Positions 24,960-36,480 are shown, counted from the first letter of the stretch. The stretch is 64,000 nucleotides of DNA from Hortaea werneckii (GCA_037044905.1 JBAOKB010000048.1:496001-560000); one strand, 5' to 3'. Numbers and translations: made by a program. The notes: generated by a model from the sequence alone, not told the origin.

Positions 24960-25164
24960 AGGTATTCAATGACCTAAGCCGCAAGGTTTCGATGGTGTGT
25001 GTCTCATTGTAGACCGCATCGTTATCCGAACAATTCACTGCTGGGTTGTTTGATTGCTCTCTTTCTACGCCAAATGGCAATTCTGTAAACAATTGGTACC
25101 ATTAGCCTCTCTCTATCGTACAATTCAAATTATAAATCCTGTTTGAGTTCTGTCTCCGTCCTCG

Positions 25165-26539
25165 TTACTCTTCAGCCGCAATGTCCCACTTCAGCAGCGC
25201 GTTCTCCACTAGCGGCCGAACGACCTTCCGCCCGCCTCCCTCATGAGTCCATACCATCTGCCTGTGGCCCAGCTCATTCGCTCTGTGCCAAGGTTTCAAG
25301 TTGGGCAGGTCATCAGATTTCTCAATGGCGGCCTTCGCAGTTTCGAAAAGGGAGTCGGCCTGGTCCTCGTCGACTCGGTGGTCGGCGCGCACAGTGAGAG
25401 TGATCTCTCGGATCTTCTTCTTGCCCTTCTTGTTCGTCTTCACTTTGTACTTGCTCAGACAGACGGTGATGTCCGCGCCCACCTCAGCTGTCCAGGCAGC
25501 TTCGATGGCGAACCAATCGAAGAGCTCCTTGAAGTCAGTCTTCTGGATCTGTTCTTCCATGGACATCGGGATGGAGGCGAATCCAAGGTTGATAGTCGGC
25601 GTGCGAGGGGACGGGGTATCGACCAGATCCTCCTTCCAGTCGCGGCGGAGAAGATCGCGGAGCTCAAGGTGACCAATGTCCTTCTGGGCATCTTCAAGTT
25701 CATCCTCAAGGTCCTCCATGACGTCTTCCAAGTTCCTTCTTGTGCCATCTGCTGCGCTTGAGGATGCGCTTTGACGTTTCCAGATCAGTCTTCGAAGTGT
25801 CCTTGGGCTTAAGACCATTTGAGTCGATAGCAATAGCGCTCAGCATTAGCTCAAGAAGCTCGTGCGGGAGATGGTATTCCTTCGGAAGAGATTCGAGCTC
25901 GTTGAGCATTTGCCTGCCGATGAGCGTTGTGCAGCTTGCGACCTTCTCGAAGATCCTCGGTTCGGCATCCGGTGCTGCTCCACGATCCGCATGGTGGTCG
26001 AAGATGCTGAGGACCTTTGCGTCGTCCCATTTGCGGAGCGGCTTCGGATGGTCCACAACGACAATGCCCTGTACTTTCCTGCTAAGGGTCTCCGGATCCT
26101 CAGGCAATTCATCGATGGTCAGGAGGTCTTCGTGCCCACTCGTCATCTTCGAATTCTTCAGCGCGAGCTTGTTTTCTGGGCGGAGGTCCAAAGCATCCGT
26201 TGGGGTTTGCAGTAAGGCGATCGCTTTCCTAGACCCACCAAGCTCCATTGCAGAGTGCTCGAGGTGGTACGCCCAGGCGAGGGCTGCAGTCATGCTGTCG
26301 AGGTCGCCTGCCTCGTTGCCTTGCACAAGCGTCCACTCGTTCATCCGACCGGCCTGCCAATCGATGAGGAATTCCTTCTTAGTCTGTCGGCTCCATTCGC
26401 TGAAATGGCCTACGCCCTTCTTGAAGGGTTCGACCAGGCTGTCATTGAGACCTAGCATTGGCTCCTGCTCAGTTGGTGCAGACGCAACCAGAGCGCTGAG
26501 CCCAATGGCTGCGACTGAAAGTGAGCCGAAAATGCGCAT
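25165..26539 (-). CDS. DHH-family exopolyphosphatase with an N-terminal signal-like sequence
   Basis: PPX1-type DHH phosphoesterases hydrolyse terminal phosphates of inorganic polyphosphate. The start at 26539 (MRIFGSLSVAAIGLSALVAS, then APTE) looks like a cleavable signal peptide. The metal-binding motifs NEAGDLDSMTAALAW and IFDHHADRG are present, and the DHHA2 C-terminal domain includes LLRRDWKE, FDWFAIEAAWTAEVG and HRQMVWTHEGGGRKVVRP. A single frame change occurs near 25790, in a charged linker after TSKRILKR. An unspliced phase-shifting intron there cannot be excluded. The signal-like start suggests secretion or vacuolar delivery; that is inference. Confidence 0.87.
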
Positions 26540-27032
26540 GGTCGCTACCAAAGTGCGATCATGTGGTGATTGCTGAGGAAGTTGGACCGCTTGGACGGGG
26601 TGAAGTTGACTTAAGACGGCCTTCTACGTCATCCGTTGAAATCTCACCCAACAACTGGAGCCAGGAAAGTCAGACGCGTCGCGGGATTGACTTTATCGGC
26701 AAGACCGGGTTGCTGGAAGCCAAGAATACCAAGGTCAGCCCCGGATCAACGTGATGCCGGGGCAGATCACATGACGCGGGTGTCCAGTCGGTGTCAAAGC
26801 GATGCCTTAGATATGGCTCTAACAATAGCAGTTACAGTGAGCCTTCTAGACCTTTGCCATCCTCACAATCCAATCAGCAGTATATACAAGAAGCGTGTAT
26901 CTACCTCTACACACACGTGCTTTCATTTATCTAAACCTGCGCCAACGCTTAATTTATCCATGCCTTGAGAATACACAGGCGGGAATGGAAAGAACAGGAG
27001 TCGCTCTCTGAATAGCATGCAAATGACCACGC
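26540..27032. other. Intergenic, 493 bp
   Basis: 5' flank of the exopolyphosphatase gene and 3' flank of the carrier gene. No gene or repeat seen. Confidence 0.5.
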
Positions 27033-28151
27033 TTAAGACGTCTTGATTTTCTCCGGCACACCCAACACACCCGTCTCAAATCGTCTCATCAGCCTGTTGG
27101 TCTGCTCCGCCAAACTCAATGTCAGGATCGTGTGCGGCAGGATACGAGCCAAATGGGCAAAGAACCCCTTGTAGACCGCTAGAATCCCCTCAGTCTTCAC
27201 TGTCCGCCACAGACAGTCAAAAGCACCAGTGTACAGATTTCCCGTTTGGTTGTACATGCGACTCATGACCGTGTCCGGCGGATGCATGAAAACGCAGACG
27301 ACGAAACCAGAGCATGCCGAGCTGAGAAGATGCAGAGCGGGACCGTCTTGCATGCTAAACCAGGAAACCAGTCGACGTTTGGCAAGGAAATAGGTGGGAA
27401 GCTGGACCGAGGAGCCGAATCCTGTCCGGACCATGGCGGGCCAGACACCACGGTAGAGACCCTTGACGCCTTCTGCGCCGTAGATCTGTCTGAGGCCGTC
27501 CCATGCATTGCGGTATTTATGTTGCGTGCCGACGGGGAGAAAAGGGGAATAGCTCTGTAATCGAGTCTTGACCAGAAGAAGGGCGAGCCAGCGGCAGCGC
27601 CCAGAATGCCTGAGGATGCACCGGAGAAGATGTTGACCTGGGAGAGACTGGTGCGATTTACTCTGTGTGTCGTGGAGGTGGTGGATGTCGCGATGTAGGA
27701 TTAGCGAGTTAAGAGATGTTCGGATGGGCTCGTAGAAACCGAGACGGCAGCCATTGAGGGTCATTTGGTAGATGTACTGCAGACAAAACAGCGAAGTCAG
27801 CATGGTACACCAGCTTGATGTTCGACATCCGTTGCAGAGCTCTTGCGATGCGTTTGGCGATCATTGCTTTGGACATCCCTCCTTATACCGCATCCTCACA
27901 CCTGTAACCGGAAAGCGTTCGAGACTTACAGCGCAGTTCAACCCTCTCAGTCAACCTCTCATCCCCTCATTTTGATAAATCACTTTCACACCATGTAAGA
28001 CACCCCTGTATAGCTTTGGCGCATCTTTCCTGGTTTGCAGTTCGCCTTGCAATTGTAACCGAATCTTGACTGTCTCGAAGGAGTGTGTGACGGTGACAGC
28101 ACCGCAAGCAGCAACGCCACCGGCGATGAAGGAGCCAAGAGTGGTGGACAT
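27033..28151 (-). CDS. OAC1: Mitochondrial carrier, oxaloacetate/sulfate (Oac1-like) type, with an in-frame stop and frame breaks
   Basis: Oac1 exchanges oxaloacetate, sulfate and related anions across the inner mitochondrial membrane. Exon 1 (28151..27930) starts MSTTLGSFIAGGVAACGAVT and contains the first carrier signature, SFETVKIRLQLQGE. A 153 bp intron (donor GTAAGT, acceptor CTGCAG) leads to exon 2 at 27776 (YIYQMTLNGCRLGFYEPIR). Later signatures are LVKTRLQSYSPFLPVGTQ and MHPPDTVMSRMYNQ. Exon 1 has an in-frame TGA at 27953-27951, between MRG and LRGLNCA, where relatives have a hydrophobic residue. Frame changes also lie near 27680 and 27570, where the middle repeat (SQVNIFSGASSGILGAAAG) is read in another frame. 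Confidence 0.82.
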
Positions 28152-28680
28152 TATCAATTCCCGCAGCAAGAGCTCGGTGTGTGTCGTTTACTCGGGACTC
28201 GAAAGTGCTGGGCGTAGGCGAGGTTTAGAGTCGCCCGGGCACGTAGGAAGCGACAACAAGCCGGATACTAAGAAATGGCAATAAGGTGTAGAGAACGACT
28301 ATGGTATGATGTGAGATGGGCAATTCCTGCCAAAGCCTAGAGGAGGAAGAGTGAGAAGGATACTGTCGGCTCAGGTCAGCGACAATTATTCTTCGGCGCA
28401 TCCACTTGCTCCATGAAGCTACCGCATCTTCCAACGTCAGTCGACGCCGAGATCGGGGCTGCTTGTGAGACGCGACTTTGATTGAAGCTTGATTAAGGCT
28501 CAATCAAATACGCCAAGTCTTTCACATGCTGGCGCCCGGATCGCGCTTGCAATGTGCTCTGCTCCAGCTCCATCCGCGTCACCTGTGTCAACTCTTCTGT
28601 ATACGACACAGCTAAAATGACCGATTGAACTCGCCGGAACCAACGAGGGATACTTGGCCCTCTCCTTTCCTTCATCCAGC
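28152..28680. promoter_or_regulatory. Shared upstream region of the carrier and Swd2 genes
   Basis: 529 bp between divergent start codons. No TATA box is seen. Inferred from gene arrangement. Confidence 0.4.
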
Positions 28681-29764
28681 ATGGCCGACAACCAGCAGGC
28701 TCCGCCAGTGACCAAGGTGTCCGATGTCATCCACACCTTCCGCCCTACCAAGCTCTTCAAGGCGGCACCGTCAACCGCGTACACCTCACTCGACTTCGAC
28801 GACAGTGGCGAATTCCTCCTAGCCTCTCGCACCGACGATACCATCCAGCTCTTCAACACCAAAGCGGGTGCCCATGCGAAGGAGCTCAAGAGCCAGAAGT
28901 ACGGATCGGCCTTAGCCCGGTTCACCCACCATAGCACCAGCATCCTTTACGCCAGCACCAAGGTCGACGATGGCATCCGATACCTCTCTATGCACGACAA
29001 CAGCTTCATTCGCTACTTCCGCGGCCACGAGGGGCGTGTGACTAGTCTTTCCTTGAGCCCGAGCGGTGACCAGTTCCTTAGCTCTAGCCTGGACAACACT
29101 GTCAAGCTATGGGACTGCCGTTCGCCAACGCTACCGGCTCACTCAACTTCGAATCGCCTTACCTGACTGCATACGACCCCTCAGCCACGGTCATTGCTAT
29201 CGCCTCACCACCTGCACAGACGGTCCTCCTGTACGATCTAAAGAACTACGACAAACCCCCTTCGCCACATTCGACTTGCTGGAGATCGAAAAGAAGTGCG
29301 AAATGTCCTACGGGCAACGTAGCGGCGAAGGCTGGACTAGCATCGAATTCAGCAACAACGGGAAATACATTCTCGTCTCCACCAACGGCCCAGGACACTA
29401 CATCATCGACGCCTTTACCGGCGAGCTGAAACTGTATCTTCGCCGGCCCTCTGGTGCGACAGGCCGTCTAGCACCGGGCGACGAGCTAACTCCGACTGCG
29501 GACAACAAGGCTCCGACGTACAGCCAAGCCGACGCCTGTTTCGCTCCCGACGGCCGGTACGTCATCGGTGGAAACGGCAGTCAGACAGGCATGCTGGTGT
29601 GGGACTGCTTCAGCAGGGTCGGGGGTGATAAGGTGCTGGATCCTACTGCCGAGCTGCCGAGCAACAAGCCCACAGGGGCGGTGCTGTACAACCCGCGACA
29701 CAACTTGGTGGCGAGTGCGGAGAAGGAGGTGGTGCTATGGGCGCCTGACATGGATGCCGCTTGA
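28681..29764 (+). CDS. SWD2: WD40 protein Swd2/WDR82-like, COMPASS and cleavage-factor subunit, with two frame breaks
   Basis: Swd2 is a WD40 propeller shared by the Set1 H3K4 methyltransferase complex (COMPASS) and the mRNA 3'-end cleavage factor. The ATG at 28681 starts MADNQQAPPVTKVSDVIHTF. WD-type blades include YTSLDFDDSGEFLLASRTDD, GHEGRVTSLSLSPSGDQFLS with SLDNTVKLWD, SIEFSNNGKYILVSTNGPG and CFAPDGRYVIGGNGSQTGML. One base appears to be missing near 29125 (between DCRSP and NATGSLNFESPY) and another at the C-run 29256-29260 (between KNYDKPP and FATFDLLEIE). The sense resumes at once in both cases. No introns. Overall length, about 360 residues, matches the family. Confidence 0.92.
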
Positions 29765-30026
29765 GTGAACAAATTCACCACAGGGAACGGGGTGCAGGCT
29801 GCGAATGCCCAAAGATACGAAATGAGTTGTTTGAGGGCACGAGGGACACAACATGATTATATGACATCTTAGCGAGGCGTAAGGCGTAAGGGTCGAAGGC
29901 CCAATGAGTCGGAAGACCATGTGTATGTGCGGAATGAAGCACACGCAATGCTATAAGACGAACTTTTCGAATATAGGACCTGTATGCAAACGGTTCACAT
30001 GAAGCTCTATTGATACATAAGCCCCT

Positions 30027-31163
30027 TCATAGCCTGACCGAGCGCTCTTCTTTAGAGCTCTGCAGAGCTGCTTCAATAATGCGGAGGACATCCCTAGCCT
30101 CCTCCGCTTTGACTGGCACTTCTCCCTCGCCTCGCAGCGCCTTGCCAAAAAGACGATAGTATTCGACATAAGTCGCTGGTGGCACCGTAGGGAAGACTGA
30201 TCGCTTGAGCTTGCCATCTGTGCTGGTCGTGAGTGTGCCGTAGTGACTCTCAGGATCCTCGCCAAACCCTGCAGAACCAGGTTTTGCGCCGGCTTGAGCT
30301 GGTCTTCTTGGACGTCGAGGTGGCACTGCATACCGTTAGTACAAGAGGCGGCCGATGTTCTCCTTCCAAGTGGGTTCAACTGCTCACCTTCCTGAAGCTG
30401 CCCTTCGTCCCTCTCACCCAATATCGAAGCTGCTCCTCTTCCGGACTGACCACACCAGCTTTCGCCGTGACAAGCATCTGCCCGTACTGCAGGAGGACTG
30501 TAAAGCTATCCGGCGGGCCGCTCTTCACGCCTACACGCTGGTGACCGACAAACGCGGTCACCTTCTCCGGATTGCCAAAAGCACTGTACACCTGGTCCAA
30601 CAGATGGGTGCCAAGGTCGTACACGGCGCCATGCGCCGGCCCATCTTTCGCTTTCCAGTTGTCCGCCGGCGGGTCAGGCCGATGTCTGTCAAAGTGCGTC
30701 TCGAACTCGGCAATGTCCCCCAGCGCGCCATCGGCCATGATCTTCCGCAGCGTGAGGAAGTCTGCGTCCCATCGCCGATTCTGGTAGACTGCCAACTGCT
30801 TGCCGTTCTTCTTTGCTATTTCCGCCAATTGTCCTGCCTCTTGGGAAGTAGGTACGAAAGGGCTTCTCGCAAACTACATTCTTGCCTGCTTCTAACGCCG
30901 CTTTGCACATGTCGAAGTGCGTCTCTGGTATGCTGGTGATGATGACGACGTCGACATCGGGATCGCTGTATACCTCGTCGACAGATCGCCAGCTCTTGAT
31001 TCCCGGGTGATCTTTCGAGCAGTCGTCGTCCAGCTTTGGTGAACGCTGCACGATCCCGTAGAGCTTGAAGTCGGAGGGAAGGGCGAGGACGAGGGGGATG
31101 TGGAAGACTTTGGCGGATAGGCCATAGCCTACCACAGCCACGTTGAAGAGGTTTCGAAGCCAT
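30027..31163 (-). CDS. Gfo/Idh/MocA family NAD(P)-dependent oxidoreductase
   Basis: These enzymes oxidise or reduce sugars and related compounds. The likely start is the ATG at 31163 (MASKP), which a one-base change joins to FNVAVVGYGLSAKVFHIP, the Rossmann-fold nucleotide site. The family signature follows: NVVCEKPF, a frame change near 30860, then AKKNGKQLAVYQNRRWDADF. An ATG further upstream in the FNVAVVG frame (MIDDTDLKFLG) is an alternative start. An intron (30326..30387, donor GTGAGC, branch TACTAAC) joins GTKGSFRK to CHLDVQEDQLK. A third frame change near 30290 leads to the C-terminal GSAGFGEDPESHYG part. Substrate unknown. Confidence 0.85.
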
Positions 31164-31371
31164 TCTTTGTTTCCTAGCTCAGGTTGAATCGGTAGAGTAG
31201 AATTGTCAGTGGCGCCCAAGAACTTCAAGTCTGTGTCATCAATCATTCGTCGCGGGGCAGTTCGCGGGCTCAGCGGGGCAGCGTTGCTCTTTCGACAGCC
31301 GCGTCGGTATATGAACCCCCGATCAATCACCGACGAACATGACTGCAAACCTCACTGCAAAGCGGCGAAGA

Positions 31372-32842
31372 TTACCTTTCTAGTGTGTTGCGCCTGGTCT
31401 TGTCGCTTCGAGGGTCTTTACGACCAATCACTGCCTCCAAGGCCTGCGTAAGAGCTTTCCCATCGTAGCGATTTCCCTTCCCACCTTCCCCTTTTCGTCC
31501 GTAGAGTCGCATGGTCTCGATGCCAATGTTGCTGAAAACGTCCCGATCGACTTTGGGGCTTGTGCCATTGTCGAGATAGATGATGTGCGTTACGTAGTGC
31601 CAGTAAGTGTCGGGTTCTGGCTTAGGCAGTCCGCGAGACTCGCAGCAGGCATTTGCGATGGCGCCGACAAAGTCCAGAGCTGTGTAGGGATCACTAGAAG
31701 GGCCCGTTTCGCGATCGATGGTTCCGTTCAAGATCAGGATCTTGATCTGATTGCCGGAGATGCCACGGCTTCTCCTACTCCTCCAAGGATCAAGGAGGGG
31801 ATGATGGACGTGTACAGCGACCCGATGCTGTAAACGATACAGCCGGCTTTGCGTAGAGCTTCGAGGACGCGTGGGTTGGCGGGGATGGTGATCTGCTGGC
31901 CGTATGGGTTGATGTACCAGAGTCGCTCGATACGAGAGGGCAAGTCTTCTTCTTGGTCTTTTGGAGAAGGCGATAGCTGGCTTTCGCAAGGAAGGCAAAG
32001 TACCAGGTCCATTTGCATCCTCTGCCTTATTTTCATCGTCGGAATTGGATCTTGGTCTCCCGTTGGGCGAGAATTTTAATTCGCCAGGTACAGCTGCCGT
32101 AGGCTCACTCGGGTGACTGATGCTGTTCTGACCCGTGATGACCGTTCCATCTGCCAGCCCGGCAGCAATGTGGAGGGCAAAGTTGGTGTTCAGGACGGGA
32201 AAGACCGAGACAGAAGACGGTACTGCGCAGATGCTTGATAGTAGGTAAATAGCAGCTTCAAAACTCCCAGTGAAAAGCCTAGCACCCGGTGAGGAAGAGG
32301 TTCCCTATGCTTGCTCCTGAGTAGTCAAATCTGCTTGTTGGACGGACACGTTTCAGTAGTTCAAGGTTCATGGAATTCAGAATACTCCGAATAAGCTCTT
32401 TCTTAGGCGATGATATGCCAGTCCAGAGGGAATGTGTGGCCTCGATAATATCCAGCCACTCTGCCCGCGCGACAGCATAGTCCTTCGGTAAGCGATGGTT
32501 GAAGAAGTGTTTTATCGCAGTGGCTTCCTCGCCTTCTTCGGGAATCAATCTTACGAGGCGAGAGCGCACGTCTCCAATTCCAGGCCCGCCGAAGACGCGG
32601 ATGAGCTCGCTGGAGGAGCCGCCATTGTCGCTCACTGGAATGATGTAACTCAGCGAGCACGCATTTGCTTGGCGGACTTGATCAAAGACATCGACGAGGT
32701 TGTTGGCTGCGCTTCCGCCAGAGAAGACGGCAATGTTGTTTCCTTTGCTACTTCCATTGGATACGGCACGCGACATGTTAGGAAGATCTGGGGCGCGGAG
32801 TGTGCCTTGCCAGTTGTTGCTTTGCTCTTGATGGGCTGTCAT
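31372..32842 (-). CDS. CofD/YvcK (UPF0052) family protein, with three frame breaks
   Basis: Bacterial YvcK proteins and archaeal CofD share this Rossmann-like fold, which binds nucleotide sugars or phospholactate. The role of the fungal members is not known to me. The ATG at 32842 starts MTAHQEQSNNW. Signatures are NIAVFSGGSAANNLVDVF, IIPVSDNGGSSSELIRVFGG, GDVRSRLVRL, GASIGNLFLTG, WYINPYGQQITIPANPRVL, SIGSLYTSIIPSLIL and KILILNGTIDRETG. Frame changes occur at the CCC run near 32285 (at the LTG/ARLFTGSFEAAIYLLSS junction), near 32000, and near 31760 (between IIPSLILGGVGEA and KILILNG). The protein would be about 480 residues. Confidence 0.85.
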
Positions 32843-33218
32843 TGTGCAATGCACGAGTAAGTGAGAGGAAGGCGTTGTAGCCACAAGGTTTGGTTATAAC
32901 ATTGATGCGCTCGAAGGACACATGTTCCTTTCGCGAATAAGACGAGACACATATGACATGGAAGGATGTGGCGGCTTTGACTTCGTCGGGAAACGCCGAT
33001 ATATACACAATTGCGCCAAGCCATGAAACTAGGCTCATAGTACTACTACACTCGTAACAGACGCCGCCGGTGACATGAAGCATTCAAGCTGCTGCCGGTC
33101 TTGCGTGATCAGCCTGGTGCTGCACAGCTCCATCCATACATCTCCGCCAACCACCACGCCCTGCATGCCCTCCATCCACTATTCACCTGATGTAAACCCC
33201 GTCTCTAGTCGCAGCCCT
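32843..33218. other. Intergenic, 376 bp
   Basis: 5' flank of the CofD-like gene and 3' flank of the complex I subunit gene. Nothing else seen. Confidence 0.5.
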
Positions 33219-33646
33219 CTACTGCGCGGCCTCAGTCCTCTCAACGGTGCCGTTTGGGAGGTGCTCTCCCCTCTCAACAAGCACCTTTGGGCTAGCAAAC
33301 AGCCCTTCCTGCTCCTTCTGGAACTCAGAGCCAATGTTGCCAATGTTGCCCTGCTCCCTCTCCGCTCGTCTCCTGCGCTTCTCGAGTAATCTGTCGCGTG
33401 TCTCTCTGAGGTAGCGCATCTGGTTGTGCTCAACGCCCTGCATCCAGTAACCGAAGGAGGCGCCGATGCAGCCGTAGATCGGGTAAGCCCAGGGCTGGGA
33501 GAAGAAGGGGCGCATCTCAATACCAAGCTGCCAGAAACGCACCGCGAGGCCTGTTGAGACGCAGATTAGCAGGGATTCTGCGAGCAGAGCTGAGCACGCG
33601 GTGCTAACATACCGAAGCCTGACCAGAAGAGGATCTTGTTCACCAT
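33219..33646 (-). CDS. Complex I accessory subunit, NUXM / 14 kDa type
   Basis: This is a small single-pass accessory subunit of mitochondrial NADH:ubiquinone oxidoreductase. Exon 1 (33646..33613) encodes MVNKILFWSGF. A 62 bp intron (donor GTATGT, acceptor CAACAG) joins G|GC to exon 2 (33550..33219), giving GLAVRFWQLGIEMRPFF, then WAYPIYGCIGASFGYWMQGVE, a likely membrane segment. A basic stretch follows (RDRLLEKRRRRAERE). At about 121 residues and intact, it fits fungal homologues. The start is set by the spliced N-terminus, which reproduces the conserved family opening. It is divergent from the Shg1 gene. Confidence 0.8.
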
Positions 33647-33921
33647 TTCCGCAGCTCCTTCGTAGAGTCCCTCGACGCGCAGGTGTATATGAATATTATC
33701 TTGGCGCTCACGCAGTTGACTGTCGTGACGGGAACACCTCAATCTCGCTTCTGCTTAGAGTCTTGACTGCCAGCGTCACACGAACAACACCACCCTTCTC
33801 CCTGGTGACCGTGAAACCGCGAGCTTCTGGCGGGCTGCGGAGACGGAATCCCATGACTTTCTTCGCCCGGCCAGAAATCGATCGTCGGCCCGCTTCCTCC
33901 GTTCCGAGGCGCCGAAGCCCC

Positions 33922-36033
33922 ATGGATCCCTCCGCTGGCGCGACGAGCGCGACTTGGAAGTTCGACTTGTGCTCCTCCAAAGCGACGCGCTCCTTCGTCG
34001 AAGCGCAACCGTCGTCGCGGAAGCCCATGGCCGCCGATATGGCGACCGACCCCTTTCAGCTTCCGCCTCGGAAGAAGCCAAAGATTTCAGAACTGCCCCT
34101 GTCTTCAGCACAGCGCAACTCGATCGATGGCATGCTTCATACCTTCAAGAAGAAGGGCGAGTTTGACGCGCTGCGCAAGAAGGCCTTCCAGCAATACAAT
34201 GAGAGCGCACAGCGTGGCATGTTCGAGGCCACGTTGAAGACCTTCACCGCCGACGAGATTGAGCGCGACCCTGTGAAATACCTGAAACCAGACCGGAGGG
34301 CGGGTGCTCCCTTGTTGGAGGGTGCAGCAGCAAGAGGTGACGTCTACACCCAGCTGGAAAAGGACATCAACGACTACATCGACCAATTCGTAATCAATGC
34401 CGAAAGTGGCTTGCGCGATATCAGGAGAAAGGAAATAGGAGACACTGCAGCAGACGATGAGCATGATCGTGGTAACAAGAGCGAGGAGGCCTATGCAGAG
34501 GAGGCTGAGGCAAGGCGAAACGACCGTGCAAAGAAGCATGCCGAAGATGAAAAGGTCAGGCGTAAGAAGGAGGCACAGGAGAAGAAGAGGAAGGAGCTAG
34601 AAGCGCTCAGAAAGAAGCAGGAGGAGCTGACGAAGGAGACCGAGCGCTTGCAGCGGGAACAGAAACGGCGAGCGGAGCGCGAGGCTTGGAAACAAGCAGA
34701 GAAAGAACGCGAGCGCGAGCGGATAAAGAAATACAATGAGGATCGCGAAAAGGCCAAGAAGGAAGCTGAAGAGCGCGAGAAAGCTGCTGAGGAAGAGCGC
34801 AAGCGTCGCGCCAAGGAACGCGCAGAGCGTGAGCAGAAGCGGCTGGAAGAAGAGGCGCTAGAATCGCTGCTGAGAGAAGGCAAGGAAATGACGGACAAAG
34901 GGAGGAGGCCAGAGCTGGAGCGGAGTGAGAGCATGGAACCGCCTTCAAGGCTTGGCAAGCAATCAAGTGCGACAAAAAACAATCTGTCAAGGGATGAAAT
35001 GCGTGCCCAGGGTCTGATGCCGACGAGTATGACTCTTCGCAAAGGCGAGAAAGCGCCAGCAAACCCTTCGGAGCTGCGCGATGCCGCATACGCGACTCCA
35101 GCAGTTGAAGAGGACAGAAGAAGACCTTCACCATCACGTTTGGCTTACAGTCGGAGACGATCGCCCTAGTCCCTCGCGGTCGAGTTACAGCCGCAGACGA
35201 GAAGAAGACGATAGGCGCTCGCGCCGTGACGCACCTCCAAGGGAGTCCGCGACCCGTAGAAGAGAGGACAGCAGGGGCGAAGAAGGCGAGGTTGTTGAGC
35301 GACCTCCTGCACGCATGCGCAGTCGATCTCGCGACTCATACCGCCGAAGGCGCGACTCGAGATCGCCCCCAAGAAGACGCTATCGGGACGCATCACGGTC
35401 TCGGTCGCCCCCGAGGTATCGTGACAGAGAGCGCGATAGGGATCGTGACTACAGAGCTCGAGAACGGGAACGAGAGCGCGAAAGAGAGCGCAGCCGCAGC
35501 CCACCGGGCATCGACCGATACGTTCCTGGCGGGAGCAATGTGGCCATCAGACCCAGGGAGGACGATGATCGCGAACGGGAGAGGGAGCGTGATCGTCGCA
35601 GGCGCGAGGCAGAGGAGCGGGGTGACGATCGCCTTCGGCGGAGGAGAGACGATGACGATCGTGACTTTGATAGACGGAGGCGGGACGACGACGAGCGGGA
35701 TGTCAGGCGCAGAAGAGACGGTGACGGCCGTGAGACGACAGACGTCGACGTGACCGTGAGCGTGAGCGTGAGCGCGACTCGAAGTATGATGACCGCCCGA
35801 AAGCAATCGAGATTGACCGCTATGTGCCTGGTGGAGGCGCTCGGACGGAGGACTCGGATAGGCCCAGAAGGCGGGAAAGGAGCATAAGCCGCGATCGAGA
35901 CAGGAATCGTGAACGTGAGCGCGAAAGGGAAAGGCCTAGAGAGCGTAGTCGCGATAGGGAACGTGAGCGCGAGACGCCTAGGGACAGGGAGAAAAGCAAG
36001 GAGCGGGAGCGGAGGACCAGCAAAAGCGATTGA
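33922..36033 (+). CDS. SHG1: COMPASS component Shg1-like protein with an RS/RE-rich tail, two frame breaks
   Basis: Shg1 is a subunit of the Set1 H3K4 methyltransferase complex in the nucleus. Two starts are possible: ATG 33922 (MDPSAGATSATWKFD) or ATG 34027 (MAADMATDPFQLPPRKKPK). The Shg1 domain spans KKPKISELPLSSAQRNSIDG, LHTFKKKGEFDALRKKAF, DVYTQLEKDINDYIDQFV and SGLRDIRRKEIGD. A long Lys/Glu coiled coil follows (about 34480-34860). The C-terminal third is Arg/Asp/Ser/Glu-rich with RDRERDRDRDY-type runs and two copies of IDRYVPGG (35512 and 35812 regions). Frame changes near 35160 and 35750 lie in repetitive purine-rich DNA. The long charged tail resembles RS-domain proteins. Confidence 0.82.
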
Positions 36034-36480
36034 GTGCGCTCACTTGCCCATTTCGTGACAATGATTTTAAGTATCACTCTGTCCTCTTCTGTTTATGTAG
36101 AGAATATGATTTATCAGGCAGTTTGCCTGAGCATTCGACAGCGCAAGACAGCCATGTCAGCTTCCACTCAGTCACGGCAGTTTCCGAAAGCGGGTGCAAA
36201 GCTGTTCGGCCGCATTGGCCGGCGCTACTGCCGTTCTCGATAGCTTGTGCCTACTTCGACTGCTGATTTTGAAGCTGATAATAACTTGTCTCAGCAAAAC
36301 CGAGAGGACAATATCTTATTATCCCCACTGTGTGAGCTCTCAGCTGGAATTTGTAGCGCAGCCAGAAGTGTCTTGGCGGATAACGACCAGCAGCATCCTG
36401 CAAGCCGAGGCACGTGTTGAAACCGCAGTCTCATTGGACCGCACTTCTACCGCATGGTCGTACGCTTTACCTTGAGCACA
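36034..36480. other. Intergenic, 447 bp
   Basis: Between the tandem Shg1 and amidohydrolase genes. No gene or repeat recognised. Confidence 0.5.

Noticed and set aside
34491..35137. Long minus-strand frames opposite the Shg1-like gene (Ser/Leu/Arg-rich)
   Set aside because: They are the reverse complement of Lys/Glu coiled-coil codons and are explained by the + strand gene.
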